Assembly: GCA_002338715.1 (NCBI GenBank)
Contig: DDIR01000019.1
Location: forward strand, 20,955-45,034
Length of the DNA stretch: 24,080 bases
Direction: 5' to 3'
DNA from: Phycisphaerales bacterium UBA1845
GTDB taxonomy: Bacteria > Planctomycetota > Phycisphaerae > UBA1845
Shown here: positions 8,634 through 15,669 of the stretch, in pieces
Layout of the letters: every line of letters starts with the position of its first letter
Numbering within the stretch: the first letter of the stretch is position 1
Notes under the pieces: model-generated
The model's input: only the letters and a program-made list of their open reading frames with translations
Databases searched by the model: none
What the model was told of the DNA's origin: nothing
Position numbers and translations under genes: made by a program

Positions 8634-10007
8634 ATGAAAAAGGTTCTGATTGTTGCACCGCAAGCCTATCCTCCCAAAAGAGGCCCGGGAGGGTTGCGTG
8701 CGCTCGGCTTTTCACGGCACCTGGCCGAGTTCGGTTGGGAACCAACCGTCCTTGTTCTCGATGACCGGTTCTTGGGATCGTCATGTGATCCGAGCTTGCG
8801 CGATCGAATCCCGAAGCACGTCAATGTCGTCAAGGTGTTCTCACCGGAGCACTTTCTAAGCGCTGCGATTCATCAGACGATGCAATTCGTGCGACGTTCG
8901 AACAAGTCAGGTGCCACTGAGGCCAGCCAATCCGCCTCGCCATCAGAAAAGTCAACGCATCGCAACGCCTTGTCCATGTTTGCGCGTCGAGTCGCCAAGA
9001 ACTTTTTTGGCGACGATTTCTACCCGGGATGGATGACGGCTACCGTCCTTGCGGGAATTCCGATCGCCCGGGAAGCCGACTGCATTTACAGCACAAGTCC
9101 GCCCTTTGGATCTCACATCGTTGCGAAATGGATCAGCCGGCTGACGCGCGTCCCTTGGGTTGCCGATTTTCGAGATCCCTATGCCGCGGGCGCTTACCAT
9201 TTGCGAACCAAGGGCGCAAACGATGCGGCTGGCGAAGCGCGGGCCATTCGTCGTGAGCGCGGCGTGCTTGCCGCTGCCGACGCAGTGATCACAGTGACAG
9301 ACGCGATGGATGAGATTTACAAGTCGCATTATCCGGAAATCCCAGCCGCGAAGTTGCACGTTATTACGAATGGCTATGACGAAGATATCGAATTGCGAAC
9401 AATCGAAAGTTCGCTTGACGAAAGTCCGAAGCCCGGATCAACGAAGCTCAGAATCGTTCACGCGGGATTGATTTACAACGTGAACGTACTTGCTTCGTTG
9501 TGTGAAGCCATCAACATTCTCATTCGCGAAAAGAAGGCAACGAAGGCCGACTTTGAGATCGAGCTGATTGGTAACTGCCCGAGTGAACATCATGCCGTTT
9601 TCAAAGAGCAGTCACTTTCAGAGTGCCTCGTCGCTCCGGGAATCGTTCCGCAGAAAGAGGCGTTCCGAAGGATGTGTCTGGCAGATGCACTTCTGATCGA
9701 AGCCGGTGCGACGATTGCACACTATGCGATTCGGGCAAAGATCTTTGAGTACATGCTCGCCCGCCGACCCGTTCTTGGTATTCTCGAAGAAGGCCCGATG
9801 GCCAAGCTGATTCGCGACACCCGAATTGGTTATTGCGTCCCAGCATCAGAACCTAAGAAGATCGCCGAAATACTTGAAAGATTGGTCGTGGCCAAAAAGT
9901 CGGGCACGCTGGCCGAGCTCATCGCGGATGCAGAGTTTGCCAAATACAACCGCCGCTTATTGACGCAAGACCTTTCGCGCATCTTCGATAGCATTGTTCG
10001 AAAGTAA
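8634..10007 (+). CDS. Glycosyltransferase, GT-B (GT4-like)
   Basis: A 457-residue cytoplasmic glycosyltransferase. It begins 'MKKVLIVAPQAYPPKRGPGG' with the glycine-rich loop of GT-B enzymes, has 'DCIYSTSPPFGSHIVA' (149-164) and 'VPWVADFRDPYAAG' (173-186), and a donor-side half with 'LHVITNGYDED' and 'RAKIFEYMLARRPVLGILEE'. This resembles a subgroup of GT4-like enzymes in exopolysaccharide clusters. Near residues 90-110 there is a low-complexity serine-rich insertion between two N-domain strands. The start at 8634 is chosen over an in-frame TTG at 8604 because GAGGA lies 9 bases upstream and the protein then starts at its first beta strand. It follows the flippase closely and its 3' end faces the unknown secreted protein across 39 bp. 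Donor and acceptor are unknown. Confidence 0.87.
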   Translation: MKKVLIVAPQAYPPKRGPGGLRALGFSRHLAEFGWEPTVLVLDDRFLGSSCDPSLRDRIPKHVNVVKVFSPEHFLSAAIHQTMQFVRRSNKSGATEASQSASPSEKSTHRNALSMFARRVAKNFFGDDFYPGWMTATVLAGIPIAREADCIYSTSPPFGSHIVAKWISRLTRVPWVADFRDPYAAGAYHLRTKGANDAAGEARAIRRERGVLAAADAVITVTDAMDEIYKSHYPEIPAAKLHVITNGYDEDIELRTIESSLDESPKPGSTKLRIVHAGLIYNVNVLASLCEAINILIREKKATKADFEIELIGNCPSEHHAVFKEQSLSECLVAPGIVPQKEAFRRMCLADALLIEAGATIAHYAIRAKIFEYMLARRPVLGILEEGPMAKLIRDTRIGYCVPASEPKKIAEILERLVVAKKSGTLAELIADAEFAKYNRRLLTQDLSRIFDSIVRK

Positions 10008-10046
10008 TCGCCGATTGCGGCTGGTGGGACACTTGTCTGACGTCAA

Positions 10047-10973
10047 CTACTGCGACTTCTTTTTTTGCGGGGAAGTCGGGTACCAGGACGGCGTTCCGAA
10101 GTGCGGCAGGTCGTCGGGGTGGTTCGGACTCGTGCGTGCGAAGAGCCAGCATTCGTCATATTGAGCGGCATTCTTCATGACCTCGGGATCCTTGGCGAAA
10201 TAAAGGTAGAAACCCGGCGTGTATTGCATGCCTTTCGACTTAAACAACTTGGCTCGATTCGCCATGTATGTCGCGAGGTCATCATAATTTGCTGCGTTGT
10301 AGGTCCGGGCGTCGAGACCGTGGACGCGGGCGTCACCTTTCAGTGCATTTTCAACCAACGCAAGCCCGTGTACATATTCTGGGCCCATGGGATAGATGTA
10401 GAGATCGACATCGCCAAGTGACTGCCATTCGCTTGTTGCGTTCCGCAATCCTTCACGGTCTTCTGCGCGATGATACCGTTGCGCTCCCGAATAGTACGGC
10501 TCCATATCCAATGCGATCTTTTTCCCGCCATAGGCTTTCAACTTGTCGATTGTGTACTTTTGCCAACGGGCGTCCAATGGCAGTCGAATGTCGTTAATCG
10601 ATTGATGCGAATGGCGTTCACCATAAGCGAACTCGAGACCAAGCAGTTTGCATCGCTCCTTAATTTCGCCCAGCCATTTCAAGCTGTCTTGTCCCCTGCC
10701 ACCCTCGACGAAGATGCAGAAGACGCCTGTGATCACACGAGGTTGCTCCGGAAACTTCTCCATGTTGGGCAGGATCCACCATCGCAGATGCGATGGATGT
10801 GTGAAGAGCCAACGCTTTGCCGGCATTTCTGCTGTCGAATTTTTGACAGAATCTTCAGCCGGCGGAGGATCGGCGCTGACGTGGCTCATTGAGGCAATTA
10901 GTACAGCACACAGCAATGCAACGACGAGTAGGCGCGGTCGCGCGATGAAGTCAATTCGTGTGCTTGAAATCAT
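10047..10973 (-). CDS. Secreted protein of unknown function, possibly TIM-barrel
   Basis: A 308-residue protein that I do not recognise. It has a clear signal peptide: positive residues, a hydrophobic core at about 15-30, and a likely cleavage near 'SHVSADPPP'. The mature part is globular and rich in aromatic residues. Alternating strand-like and helix-like stretches, including 'VITGVFCIFVEGGRG' (80-94), 'GKKIALDMEPYYSG' (150-163), 'DVDLYIYPMGPEYVHG' and 'QYTPGFYLYFAK', recall a TIM barrel with an acidic D-x-E at a strand end (D156, E158), as in many glycoside hydrolases. This is inference from pattern, not a family match. The tail 'SPQKKKSQ' is basic. The ATG at 10973 has GAGGA about 9 bases upstream. 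It lies alone on the minus strand between polysaccharide genes, so processing of the exported glycan is one possibility. Confidence 0.8.
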   Translation of the reverse strand: MISSTRIDFIARPRLLVVALLCAVLIASMSHVSADPPPAEDSVKNSTAEMPAKRWLFTHPSHLRWWILPNMEKFPEQPRVITGVFCIFVEGGRGQDSLKWLGEIKERCKLLGLEFAYGERHSHQSINDIRLPLDARWQKYTIDKLKAYGGKKIALDMEPYYSGAQRYHRAEDREGLRNATSEWQSLGDVDLYIYPMGPEYVHGLALVENALKGDARVHGLDARTYNAANYDDLATYMANRAKLFKSKGMQYTPGFYLYFAKDPEVMKNAAQYDECWLFARTSPNHPDDLPHFGTPSWYPTSPQKKKSQ

Positions 10974-11557
10974 GTCATCAGATCCTCAATTTGATCGCGA
11001 ATAGCCCCGGGCAACCCGGACAATGCGTCGACACAATCGCTTTCCGCATGTGTCAGAAGTGGAGGCAGGCAGCCTTCGGGTTGATTGGGCAATAGCTCGA
11101 TGGCGATTGATGAAGGGACTTCGTCCCCGTCAGCTGTTTGCGTGAAACGCTGTAAGCTATTGAATATACTAATGTTATGGGCAATCCGGCGGGTTCAAAA
11201 GTCCTCGCCGCGCACCTCCATGTTATCGGCTTTCGACGCCACAGACTATAGCCACCAATCGCCGTAAACCCAAGAAACAGTACGGGCTTATGGCAATTCG
11301 GGTTCGGCAGAATCGCTTCGATTTTGTTTATTCCGCCCCTTGGTGGAATCAGTTCAGGCAACTGGCGTCATAGAATTTCAACTTCGGTCGGCACGGACTT
11401 ACGTAATTTTCTTCCCAGAATCGGATCCCCCCGTCAGCCGCTTGGTCCAACATCCTTACTCGACGTCTGTTTTTCGACTATATTGCCGATCTTTGATAGC
11501 CCTTCGCTGCGGCCAATAGGCAGGATCGCTTTGCCTACTTGAGGGATTTATGCGACT
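10974..11557. other. Gene-free stretch between the secreted protein and the GmhA-like gene
   Basis: I see no convincing gene in these 584 bases: the short open frames lack ribosome binding sites and recognisable protein features. Two small hairpins are visible, CCGGG-CAA-CCCGG at 11007-11019 and GGGAC-TTC-GTCCC at 11115-11127; neither is followed by a T-run, so they are not standard terminators. The stretch must include the promoter of the minus-strand secreted protein at its left end and that of the isomerase at its right end. Base composition is somewhat more A/T-rich than in the flanking genes. Confidence 0.5.
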
Positions 11558-12148
11558 TTGGATTCAATCAGGCGGGCATACTTACCGGTGAAACAACAAA
11601 TAGATGAACATTTGCATGCAGTCGAGCAGCTCAAGGATAGCATTCCACTGCTTGAAGGGATTTGCTCTCGAATCATCCATTGCTTCAAGTCCGGCGGGAA
11701 ATTGTACGTGCTTGGTAATGGCGGTAGTGCGGCCGACGCCCAACACATTGCGGCCGAATTGGTTGGGCGATTCAAGATCGATCGACGGGCACTGCCCGCT
11801 ATCGCCCTGACAACCGACAGTTCCAACTTGACCGCCATCGGAAACGATTTTGGGGGAGAATTCATCTTCTCGCGGCAAGTTGAAGCACTGGTTACCGCAA
11901 ATGACCTCGTTTGGGCACTTAGCGTTTCAGGCACCTCGCCGAACATCATCGCAGCTGTTAAGGCCGCAAAGAAGAAAGGCTCTGCGGTCATCGGTTTTAC
12001 CAGCATTGGTGGCGATGCGCTCGCGGAATTCTGCGACGAATGTTTTCGGGCGATCCACACCAGCAGCGACCGCGTTCAGGAGGTTCACGAATTGGCGTAT
12101 CACTTGATTTGTGAACGAATCGAATTTGAGTACTCCCATCCTTCCTGA
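11558..12148 (+). CDS. gmhA: GmhA-like SIS-domain sugar-phosphate isomerase
   Basis: A 196-residue SIS-domain protein of the GmhA (sedoheptulose-7-phosphate isomerase) family, which normally makes D-glycero-D-manno-heptose-7-phosphate for heptose-containing glycans. Seen: 'VLGNGGSAADAQHIAAEL' (51-68) with H63 and E67, 'GRFKIDRRALPAIALTTDSS', 'IGNDFG', 'LSVSGTSPNI' (121-130) for phosphate binding, and 'DRVQEVHELAYHLICE' (171-186) with Q174 and the metal/catalytic histidines. There is no in-frame ATG. The frame is closed by TGA at 11540, so the start is TTG 11558 (GAGGG about 12 bases upstream) or, less likely, GTG 11588, which would cut the first helix. An out-of-frame ATG at 11550 lies closer to the GAGGGA. 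No other ADP-heptose genes are in the window. It is followed by a GNAT gene 24 bp downstream, probably in one transcript. Confidence 0.88.
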   Translation: MDSIRRAYLPVKQQIDEHLHAVEQLKDSIPLLEGICSRIIHCFKSGGKLYVLGNGGSAADAQHIAAELVGRFKIDRRALPAIALTTDSSNLTAIGNDFGGEFIFSRQVEALVTANDLVWALSVSGTSPNIIAAVKAAKKKGSAVIGFTSIGGDALAEFCDECFRAIHTSSDRVQEVHELAYHLICERIEFEYSHPS

Positions 12149-12172
12149 ACTCCTTGCGGTGGAGAAATTCAA

Positions 12173-12793
12173 ATGATCCGAACGATGAGGCGATCAGATG
12201 AGCGACTGGTTGCCGCGCTTCACATGAAGGCAATTAGCGGTGGGTTCATGGCACAACTTGGACAACGTTTTCTCGCACAACTATATCGAGGGATCGGGCA
12301 AGACGAGAATTCAGTCGTTTGGGTGAGCGAAATCGACGGTGTGTTCAATGGGTTCTGTGCTTATACTTCGAATGTTGCCGGATTGTACAAGCGAATTCTG
12401 CGGCGCCGTTTCCTTCAACTCGGATGTGCTGCGTTACCACAAGCTTTGCGGCCGTCCATCATTATGGAGTGTTTGGACACATTGCGATATCCCGGCAAGT
12501 TAAGCGCCATTGACCTGCCTGCAGCCGAGATTCTTAGCATTGCCGTTGAAGATTCAGCACAGGGTACCGGTACCGGGAAGCGTTTGATCGGGTATGCTCT
12601 GGACAGGGCCCAAGAAGACGGCGAAACGCACATCAAGGTCCTTGCGGGTCACAAGCTTGAAGGAGCTAATCGATTTTATAAAGCGTGCGGATTCCAAAAG
12701 CAACTTGAGCTAATACAACACGGTGAACCGTTGAATGTCTTCGTGTTTGATCTTCAAGGTCGCGAGCCAATTAAACAAGGCTACGGAGCATAG
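12173..12793 (+). CDS. GNAT-family N-acetyltransferase
   Basis: A 206-residue acetyltransferase of the GNAT superfamily, which transfers an acyl group from acyl-CoA to an amine. The acetyl-CoA-binding motif A is 'LSIAVEDSAQGTGTGKRLI' (121-139), with the Q-x-x-G-x-G signature at Q130-G135. Motif B follows as 'EGANRFYKACGFQKQ' (163-177). The N-terminal 'MIRTMRRSDERLVAALHMKA' and 'GFMAQLGQRFLAQLYRGI' resemble the GNAT subset found in sugar-biosynthesis clusters. The ATG at 12173 is supported by GGTGGAG about 10 bases upstream. The gene begins 24 bp after the GmhA-like gene, which suggests the two act on the same modified sugar, for example N-acylation of an amino sugar. The substrate cannot be read from the sequence, and an unrelated small-molecule or protein target remains possible. 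Confidence 0.85.
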   Translation: MIRTMRRSDERLVAALHMKAISGGFMAQLGQRFLAQLYRGIGQDENSVVWVSEIDGVFNGFCAYTSNVAGLYKRILRRRFLQLGCAALPQALRPSIIMECLDTLRYPGKLSAIDLPAAEILSIAVEDSAQGTGTGKRLIGYALDRAQEDGETHIKVLAGHKLEGANRFYKACGFQKQLELIQHGEPLNVFVFDLQGREPIKQGYGA

Positions 12794-12892
12794 AACATCC
12801 CGAGATCGTTCAATTCGGCGGAACAATTCGATCTCCATTGGCCGATAGTCTGAATAAGTCCAATTCAACAGAAGCCACATTGAGAGCAGGTT

Positions 12893-12901
12893 TGCTAGAA
12901 T
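12893..12901 (+). promoter_or_regulatory. Possible extended -10 promoter before the SxtJ/carbamoyltransferase cassette
   Basis: The sequence TGCTAGAAT matches the bacterial extended -10 pattern TGnTATAAT at all but one base. It lies in the 228-bp gap between the GNAT gene and the SxtJ-like gene, about 120 bases before the chosen SxtJ start. No good -35 is seen at 17 bases, which extended -10 promoters can tolerate. Such a 9-base match can arise by chance, so this is only a candidate. Confidence 0.25.
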
Positions 12902-13021
12902 CGACTGATCGTCGCGGGGATCATGCATCTGATTGATGCCAATCAAACCGATGACCGTGGACAAGTCGGGGATGACGGGCTCGCCGATCCGAGCCCTCGT
13001 TTCAACAAAGCGAGATACAAG

Positions 13022-13459
13022 ATGTTACCGGTTAATCGAAATCCCAATGCCAAGACCTTGCGTTCGTTTGGCGTTGCGATGTTGTTTGGATTTGGTGTCA
13101 TTGGTGCGATCCTGTGGTACACCGGGTCGGAGCCCAATGGGTTTAATTGGCGGGACGTTGCGGCGCAGAAGGTGGCGATCGCTTTGTGGGTCCTTGGCGT
13201 GCTGCTTGCGATTATCGCGGTTGGCCCGCGAAGTCTTTCGGCGCCGATTTACATCGCGTGGATGACGGTCGGCATGTTCCTGGGTGCGATCATGACGTTT
13301 ATCATGATGAGCGTGCTCTTTGTGGTGTTGTTGCCGATCTTCTCGTTGATTCGATTGAAGGATCCGTTGCGAATGAAGCTCAAGCCACCGGGCGAAAGCT
13401 ATTGGGAAGACCATCGTGATCATGAACCCACGCTCGAGCGAACAGCACGACCGTTTTGA
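13022..13459 (+). CDS. SxtJ-like membrane protein
   Basis: A 145-residue membrane protein resembling the SxtJ family, named after a protein of unknown function in the cyanobacterial saxitoxin cluster and often encoded beside a carbamoyltransferase. It has hydrophobic segments at about 15-36, 47-65 and 71-108, the last probably two helices. A basic, polar C-terminal tail follows, with 'IRLKDPLRMKLKPPGESYW', the family's recognisable 'KDPL...SYW' ending. The frame continues upstream to an ATG at 12923, but that 33-residue extension is acidic and low in conservation character; the ATG at 13022 starts just before the N-R-N-P segment where family members usually begin. The ribosome binding site is weak. 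The carbamoyltransferase gene starts 78 bp downstream. It may anchor or regulate that enzyme at the membrane (inference). Confidence 0.8.
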   Translation: MLPVNRNPNAKTLRSFGVAMLFGFGVIGAILWYTGSEPNGFNWRDVAAQKVAIALWVLGVLLAIIAVGPRSLSAPIYIAWMTVGMFLGAIMTFIMMSVLFVVLLPIFSLIRLKDPLRMKLKPPGESYWEDHRDHEPTLERTARPF

Positions 13460-13537
13460 TGCATCCGTTTCCAGTGACCTAGGGCAACGGGCTGACTGAG
13501 GCTTTGATCTCAACTTACGCGGATTGAATCGCAAACC

Positions 13538-15304
13538 ATGTACATACTCGGTATATCCTGCTACTACCACGACTCCGGTGCCGCACTGCTCAAAGACGGA
13601 AAGCTCATTGCAGCCGCGGAGGAGGAACGGTTCAATCGCAAAAAGCACTACAGCGAATTTCCAAAACTCGCCGTCGAGTACTGTCTGGAAGAAGCCGGCA
13701 TCAAAATCGATGATGTCGACTACATTTGCTTCTACGAAAAACCGCTGGTTAAGTTTTCGCGTATCCTCGAGACCATCCTGGCACGCTGGCCCCTGACCTA
13801 TTGGAATTGGGTTAAGAGCATGCCCGTCTGGCTGTTGACCAAACTGCACATCGGTCGAACCATTCAAAAGGAACTCGATACCGACAAGGACATTTACTTC
13901 TGCAAGCACCACATGTCGCACGCGGCCAGCGCGTTTTTGGTTTCGCCCTTCAAGGAATCGGCGATCATCACCGCGGACGGTGTTGGCGAATGGGCGACGA
14001 CGGCGTGGGGTGTTGGTCGAGGTAACGAAATCGAGCTTCAAAAGGAAATCAGCTTTCCCCATTCGGTGGGATTGCTTTTCAGTGCCATTACCGCGTACCT
14101 GGGCTTCCGCGTCAATGACGCCGAATGGAAGGTGATGGGACTCGCCCCGTACGGCAAACCCACTTACCTCGATAAGTTCCGCGAAGTGGTCGATCTGCGT
14201 GAAGACGGAAGCTTTCGCCTGAACATGAAGTATTTCACGCACACCCATTCGACGTCCAAAATGTTCAACCGCCGATGGGAGCAATTGTTCGGACGGCCTG
14301 TGCGTCCCAAAGAAACCGAACTCGACCAGTTTCATAAAGACATCGCCCATTCAGGTCAGAAAATGGTCGAAGAGATCATGGTCAAGATGGCCACACACGT
14401 GCATAAAGTCACCGGGATGGACAACGTGTGCATTGCCGGCGGTGTGGGTTTGAATTGCGTAGCCAACTGGCGCATTCTTCAGGAATCCGGTTTCAAGAAT
14501 ATCTTCATTCAGCCAGCGGCTGGTGATTCGGGGGCAGCGCTCGGTGCGGCGTTTTACATGTACAACACGGTGCTCAACAAGCCGCGCGAATTCGAAATGC
14601 GTCAGGCGTATTGGGGGCCGGAATTTGACGATAATGCGATTCGCAAGGCGCTCGACCGGTCGGGACTGTCGTTTACCTATCACGATCGAGAAGAGGCATT
14701 GCTCGAGCAAACCGCCGCCGCGATTGATGACGGTAAAGTGGTCGCCTGGTATCAGGGGCGGCTGGAGTTTGGCCCCCGCGCGCTGGGCAATCGTTCGCTC
14801 GTCGCCGATGCCCGTAATCCGAAGATGAAGGACATCATCAACGCGAAGGTCAAGTTTCGTGAGGCGTTTCGTCCGTTTGCACCGAGTGTCCTTCGCGAGC
14901 ATGCCCACGAGTATTTTGAAATGCCAGAAGGGATGGATGCCCCCTTCATGTTGTTGGTGCCCAACGTTCGGCCCGAACGTCATGCGCAGGTCCCCGCGAT
15001 TACGCACGAAGATGGAACCGGTCGCGTGCAGACGGTCACCGAAGACGACAATGGTCGATACTACCGCCTGATCAAAGCGTTCTATGAACGCACGGGGACG
15101 CCGCTCGTGATCAACACGTCGTTCAATGTTCGCGGTGAGCCCATCGTGCTTACGCCACAGGATGCCATCCATACATTCATGAACACCGGAATCGACTGGT
15201 TGGTGATGGGCAATTTCGTGATTTCCGAAAAGCCCGACGTCGTTGACTACGAAGCCGGCATGAAACGAAGCATAGAACTGGAAGCGAGTTCGCTGATCCA
15301 ATAG
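13538..15304 (+). CDS. Carbamoyltransferase, NodU/CmcH (SxtI-like) family
   Basis: A 588-residue O-carbamoyltransferase. Members use carbamoyl phosphate and ATP to form carbamoyl adenylate, then transfer the carbamoyl group to a hydroxyl of a sugar or natural product. The N-terminal Kae1-like domain shows 'GISCYYHDSGAALLKDGKL' (5-23), 'AAAEEERFNRKKH' (25-37), 'CKHHMSHAASAFLVSPF' (122-138) with the metal-binding H-x3-H (H124/H128), 'IITADGVGEW' (143-152) with D147, 'CIAGGVGLNCVANW' (298-311) and 'QPAAGDSGAALGAA' (325-338). The C-terminal YrdC-like domain shows 'GPRALGNRSLVADARNPKMK' and 'TPLVINTSFNVRGEPIV'. All signature motifs are present and the length is typical. It is flanked by the SxtJ-like gene (78 bp) and the DUF5989 gene (72 bp). 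In this locus a surface polysaccharide or its precursor is the likely acceptor (inference). Confidence 0.93.
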   Translation: MYILGISCYYHDSGAALLKDGKLIAAAEEERFNRKKHYSEFPKLAVEYCLEEAGIKIDDVDYICFYEKPLVKFSRILETILARWPLTYWNWVKSMPVWLLTKLHIGRTIQKELDTDKDIYFCKHHMSHAASAFLVSPFKESAIITADGVGEWATTAWGVGRGNEIELQKEISFPHSVGLLFSAITAYLGFRVNDAEWKVMGLAPYGKPTYLDKFREVVDLREDGSFRLNMKYFTHTHSTSKMFNRRWEQLFGRPVRPKETELDQFHKDIAHSGQKMVEEIMVKMATHVHKVTGMDNVCIAGGVGLNCVANWRILQESGFKNIFIQPAAGDSGAALGAAFYMYNTVLNKPREFEMRQAYWGPEFDDNAIRKALDRSGLSFTYHDREEALLEQTAAAIDDGKVVAWYQGRLEFGPRALGNRSLVADARNPKMKDIINAKVKFREAFRPFAPSVLREHAHEYFEMPEGMDAPFMLLVPNVRPERHAQVPAITHEDGTGRVQTVTEDDNGRYYRLIKAFYERTGTPLVINTSFNVRGEPIVLTPQDAIHTFMNTGIDWLVMGNFVISEKPDVVDYEAGMKRSIELEASSLIQ

Positions 15305-15376
15305 TCAGAACGCGACAAATAAAACGGTCGCAACCAGATAAAACGAACAGGTAAAAAGATCGGACACAGACGCATT

Positions 15377-15535
15377 ATGGCCAAGCAATCACTGTTCAAA
15401 GAGTTCTTCGCATTCATCAAGCATGAGAAGAAATGGTGGATGATTCCGCTGATTTCAGTTCTATTGCTGGTCAGCGGCTTGATTCTGTTCAGCAGTTCGT
15501 CGCCCTTGGCCCCATTTATTTATCCACTGTTTTGA
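15377..15535 (+). CDS. DUF5989 family small membrane protein
   Basis: A 52-residue peptide with no longer frame around it. It reads as a short amphipathic N-terminus ('MAKQSLFKEFFAFIKHEKKW'), a tryptophan pair at the membrane edge, one hydrophobic helix at about 22-39, and the end 'SSSSPLAPFIYPLF'. The pattern (EFF.FI..EKKWW..P, then a helix, then S-PLAPFIY-LF) is that of DUF5989, a family of tiny membrane proteins of unknown function commonly encoded beside SxtJ and a carbamoyltransferase. It follows the carbamoyltransferase by 72 bp on the same strand and shows no strong ribosome binding site. Its topology is probably one transmembrane pass with a basic cytoplasmic N-terminus. A role as accessory subunit or membrane tether of the carbamoylation system is inferred only from gene neighbourhood. 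Length alone makes it easy to miss. Confidence 0.85.
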   Translation: MAKQSLFKEFFAFIKHEKKWWMIPLISVLLLVSGLILFSSSSPLAPFIYPLF

Positions 15536-15669
15536 CCCCTTGTTCGGACCGATATCATATGCGCCGCGTTGCTTTGGGGCTGCCCCGGGCGGGCATGCGT
15601 ACCAGCTCGCGCGGCCGACACCTGAAAATCCGACGATTGAGATTCTCTTAACGAAACGAGCAAACTTTG

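Noticed and set aside
11007..11127. Two small hairpins in the gene-free stretch (CCGGG-CAA-CCCGG and GGGAC-TTC-GTCCC)
   Set aside because: Five-bp stems without T-runs or conserved context; they could be chance and do not support an RNA gene.
12923..13021. N-terminal extension of the SxtJ-like protein from ATG 12923
   Set aside because: The added 33 residues are acidic and unlike the family N-terminus, and a start at 13022 lies just before the conserved segment.
13025..15301. Two long minus-strand open frames (441 and 316 codons) almost end to end
   Set aside because: They lie exactly antisense to the SxtJ-like and carbamoyltransferase genes, whose motifs are unmistakable. Their translations are rich in R, H and V without any domain pattern, as expected of codon-bias shadows.
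15532..15558. Possible promoter TTGACC with TATCAT before the second epimerase
   Set aside because: The spacer is only 15 bases and the -35 overlaps the DUF5989 stop codon; too weak to list as a feature.
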